Shown here: piece by piece, positions 6,147-6,166 of the stretch
Numbering within the stretch: the first letter of the stretch is position 1
Layout of the letters: each line of letters begins with the position of its first letter
Origin: Bacteroidales bacterium UBA3764
GTDB taxonomy: Bacteria > Bacteroidota > Bacteroidia > Bacteroidales > UBA932
Direction of reading: 5' to 3'
NCBI GenBank assembly: GCA_002371115.1
Contig: DFFY01000007.1
Location: forward strand, 1-6,166
Length of the DNA stretch: 6,166 bases
Program-made: the position numbers and the translations under genes
The notes under the pieces: generated by a model
Told to the model about the DNA's origin: nothing
Database searches by the model: none
The model's input: only the letters and a program-made list of their open reading frames with translations

Positions 6147-6166
6147 ATCCTCGGCGCAAAAAGAGC
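6147..6166. repeat. CCTCGGC hairpin repeat, copy C (cut by window edge)
   Basis: The bases ATCCTCGGCGCAAAAAGAGC share 19 identical bases (6148-6166) with copy B (4854-4872), including the whole loop, and are in the same orientation. The right half of the stem lies beyond the window. It sits upstream of mrp, so the gene is bracketed by members of this repeat family. Confidence 0.8.

Overview
This 6.2-kb window comes from a chromosome with high-GC coding DNA. It most likely belongs to a member of the Bacteroidota, probably order Bacteroidales. Three things suggest this: a -33/-7 promoter of the Bacteroides type (TTGG, 20 nt, TACTTTTG) in front of the Mrp gene; no clear Shine-Dalgarno sequences before the genes; and protein sequences (YfhO-type membrane protein, Mrp with WFTPA in place of the usual cysteine motif) that look like Bacteroidales versions. 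Genus cannot be fixed from the sequence alone.

Layout: (1) bases 1-614, the 3' third of mutS (mismatch repair ATPase), cut by the left edge. (2) 611-1927, a GT4-like glycosyltransferase that starts inside the mutS stop codon (GTGA overlap). (3) 1928-2049, a 122-bp gap filled almost entirely by a head-to-head pair of REP-like palindromic repeats that can fold into a three-arm structure. (4) 2050-4665, a large multi-spanning membrane protein of the YfhO family. (5) 4666-4957, a 292-bp gap between convergent genes, packed with inverted repeats: two hairpins of one family in opposite orientation flanking a long imperfect hairpin. (6) 4958-6019, minus strand, an Mrp/ApbC-type P-loop ATPase for iron-sulfur cluster delivery. 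(7) 6020-6166, the mrp promoter and, at the very edge, a third copy of the intergenic hairpin repeat.

The genes are ordinary. MutS is housekeeping DNA repair, the glycosyltransferase and YfhO-like protein plausibly both act in surface polysaccharide or glycolipid assembly, and Mrp serves Fe-S metabolism. I see no defence, mobile-gene or biosynthetic system. The notable content is the repeat landscape. At least three palindromic repeat families occur in 6 kb, and two of them lie inside the YfhO-like gene, in frame, translated as low-complexity inserts (CHSER-type and VIPS-type peptides). Both inserts have the same architecture: truncated 5' half-units in tandem, followed by one full unit. One of the two families also fills the gap just upstream of the same gene.
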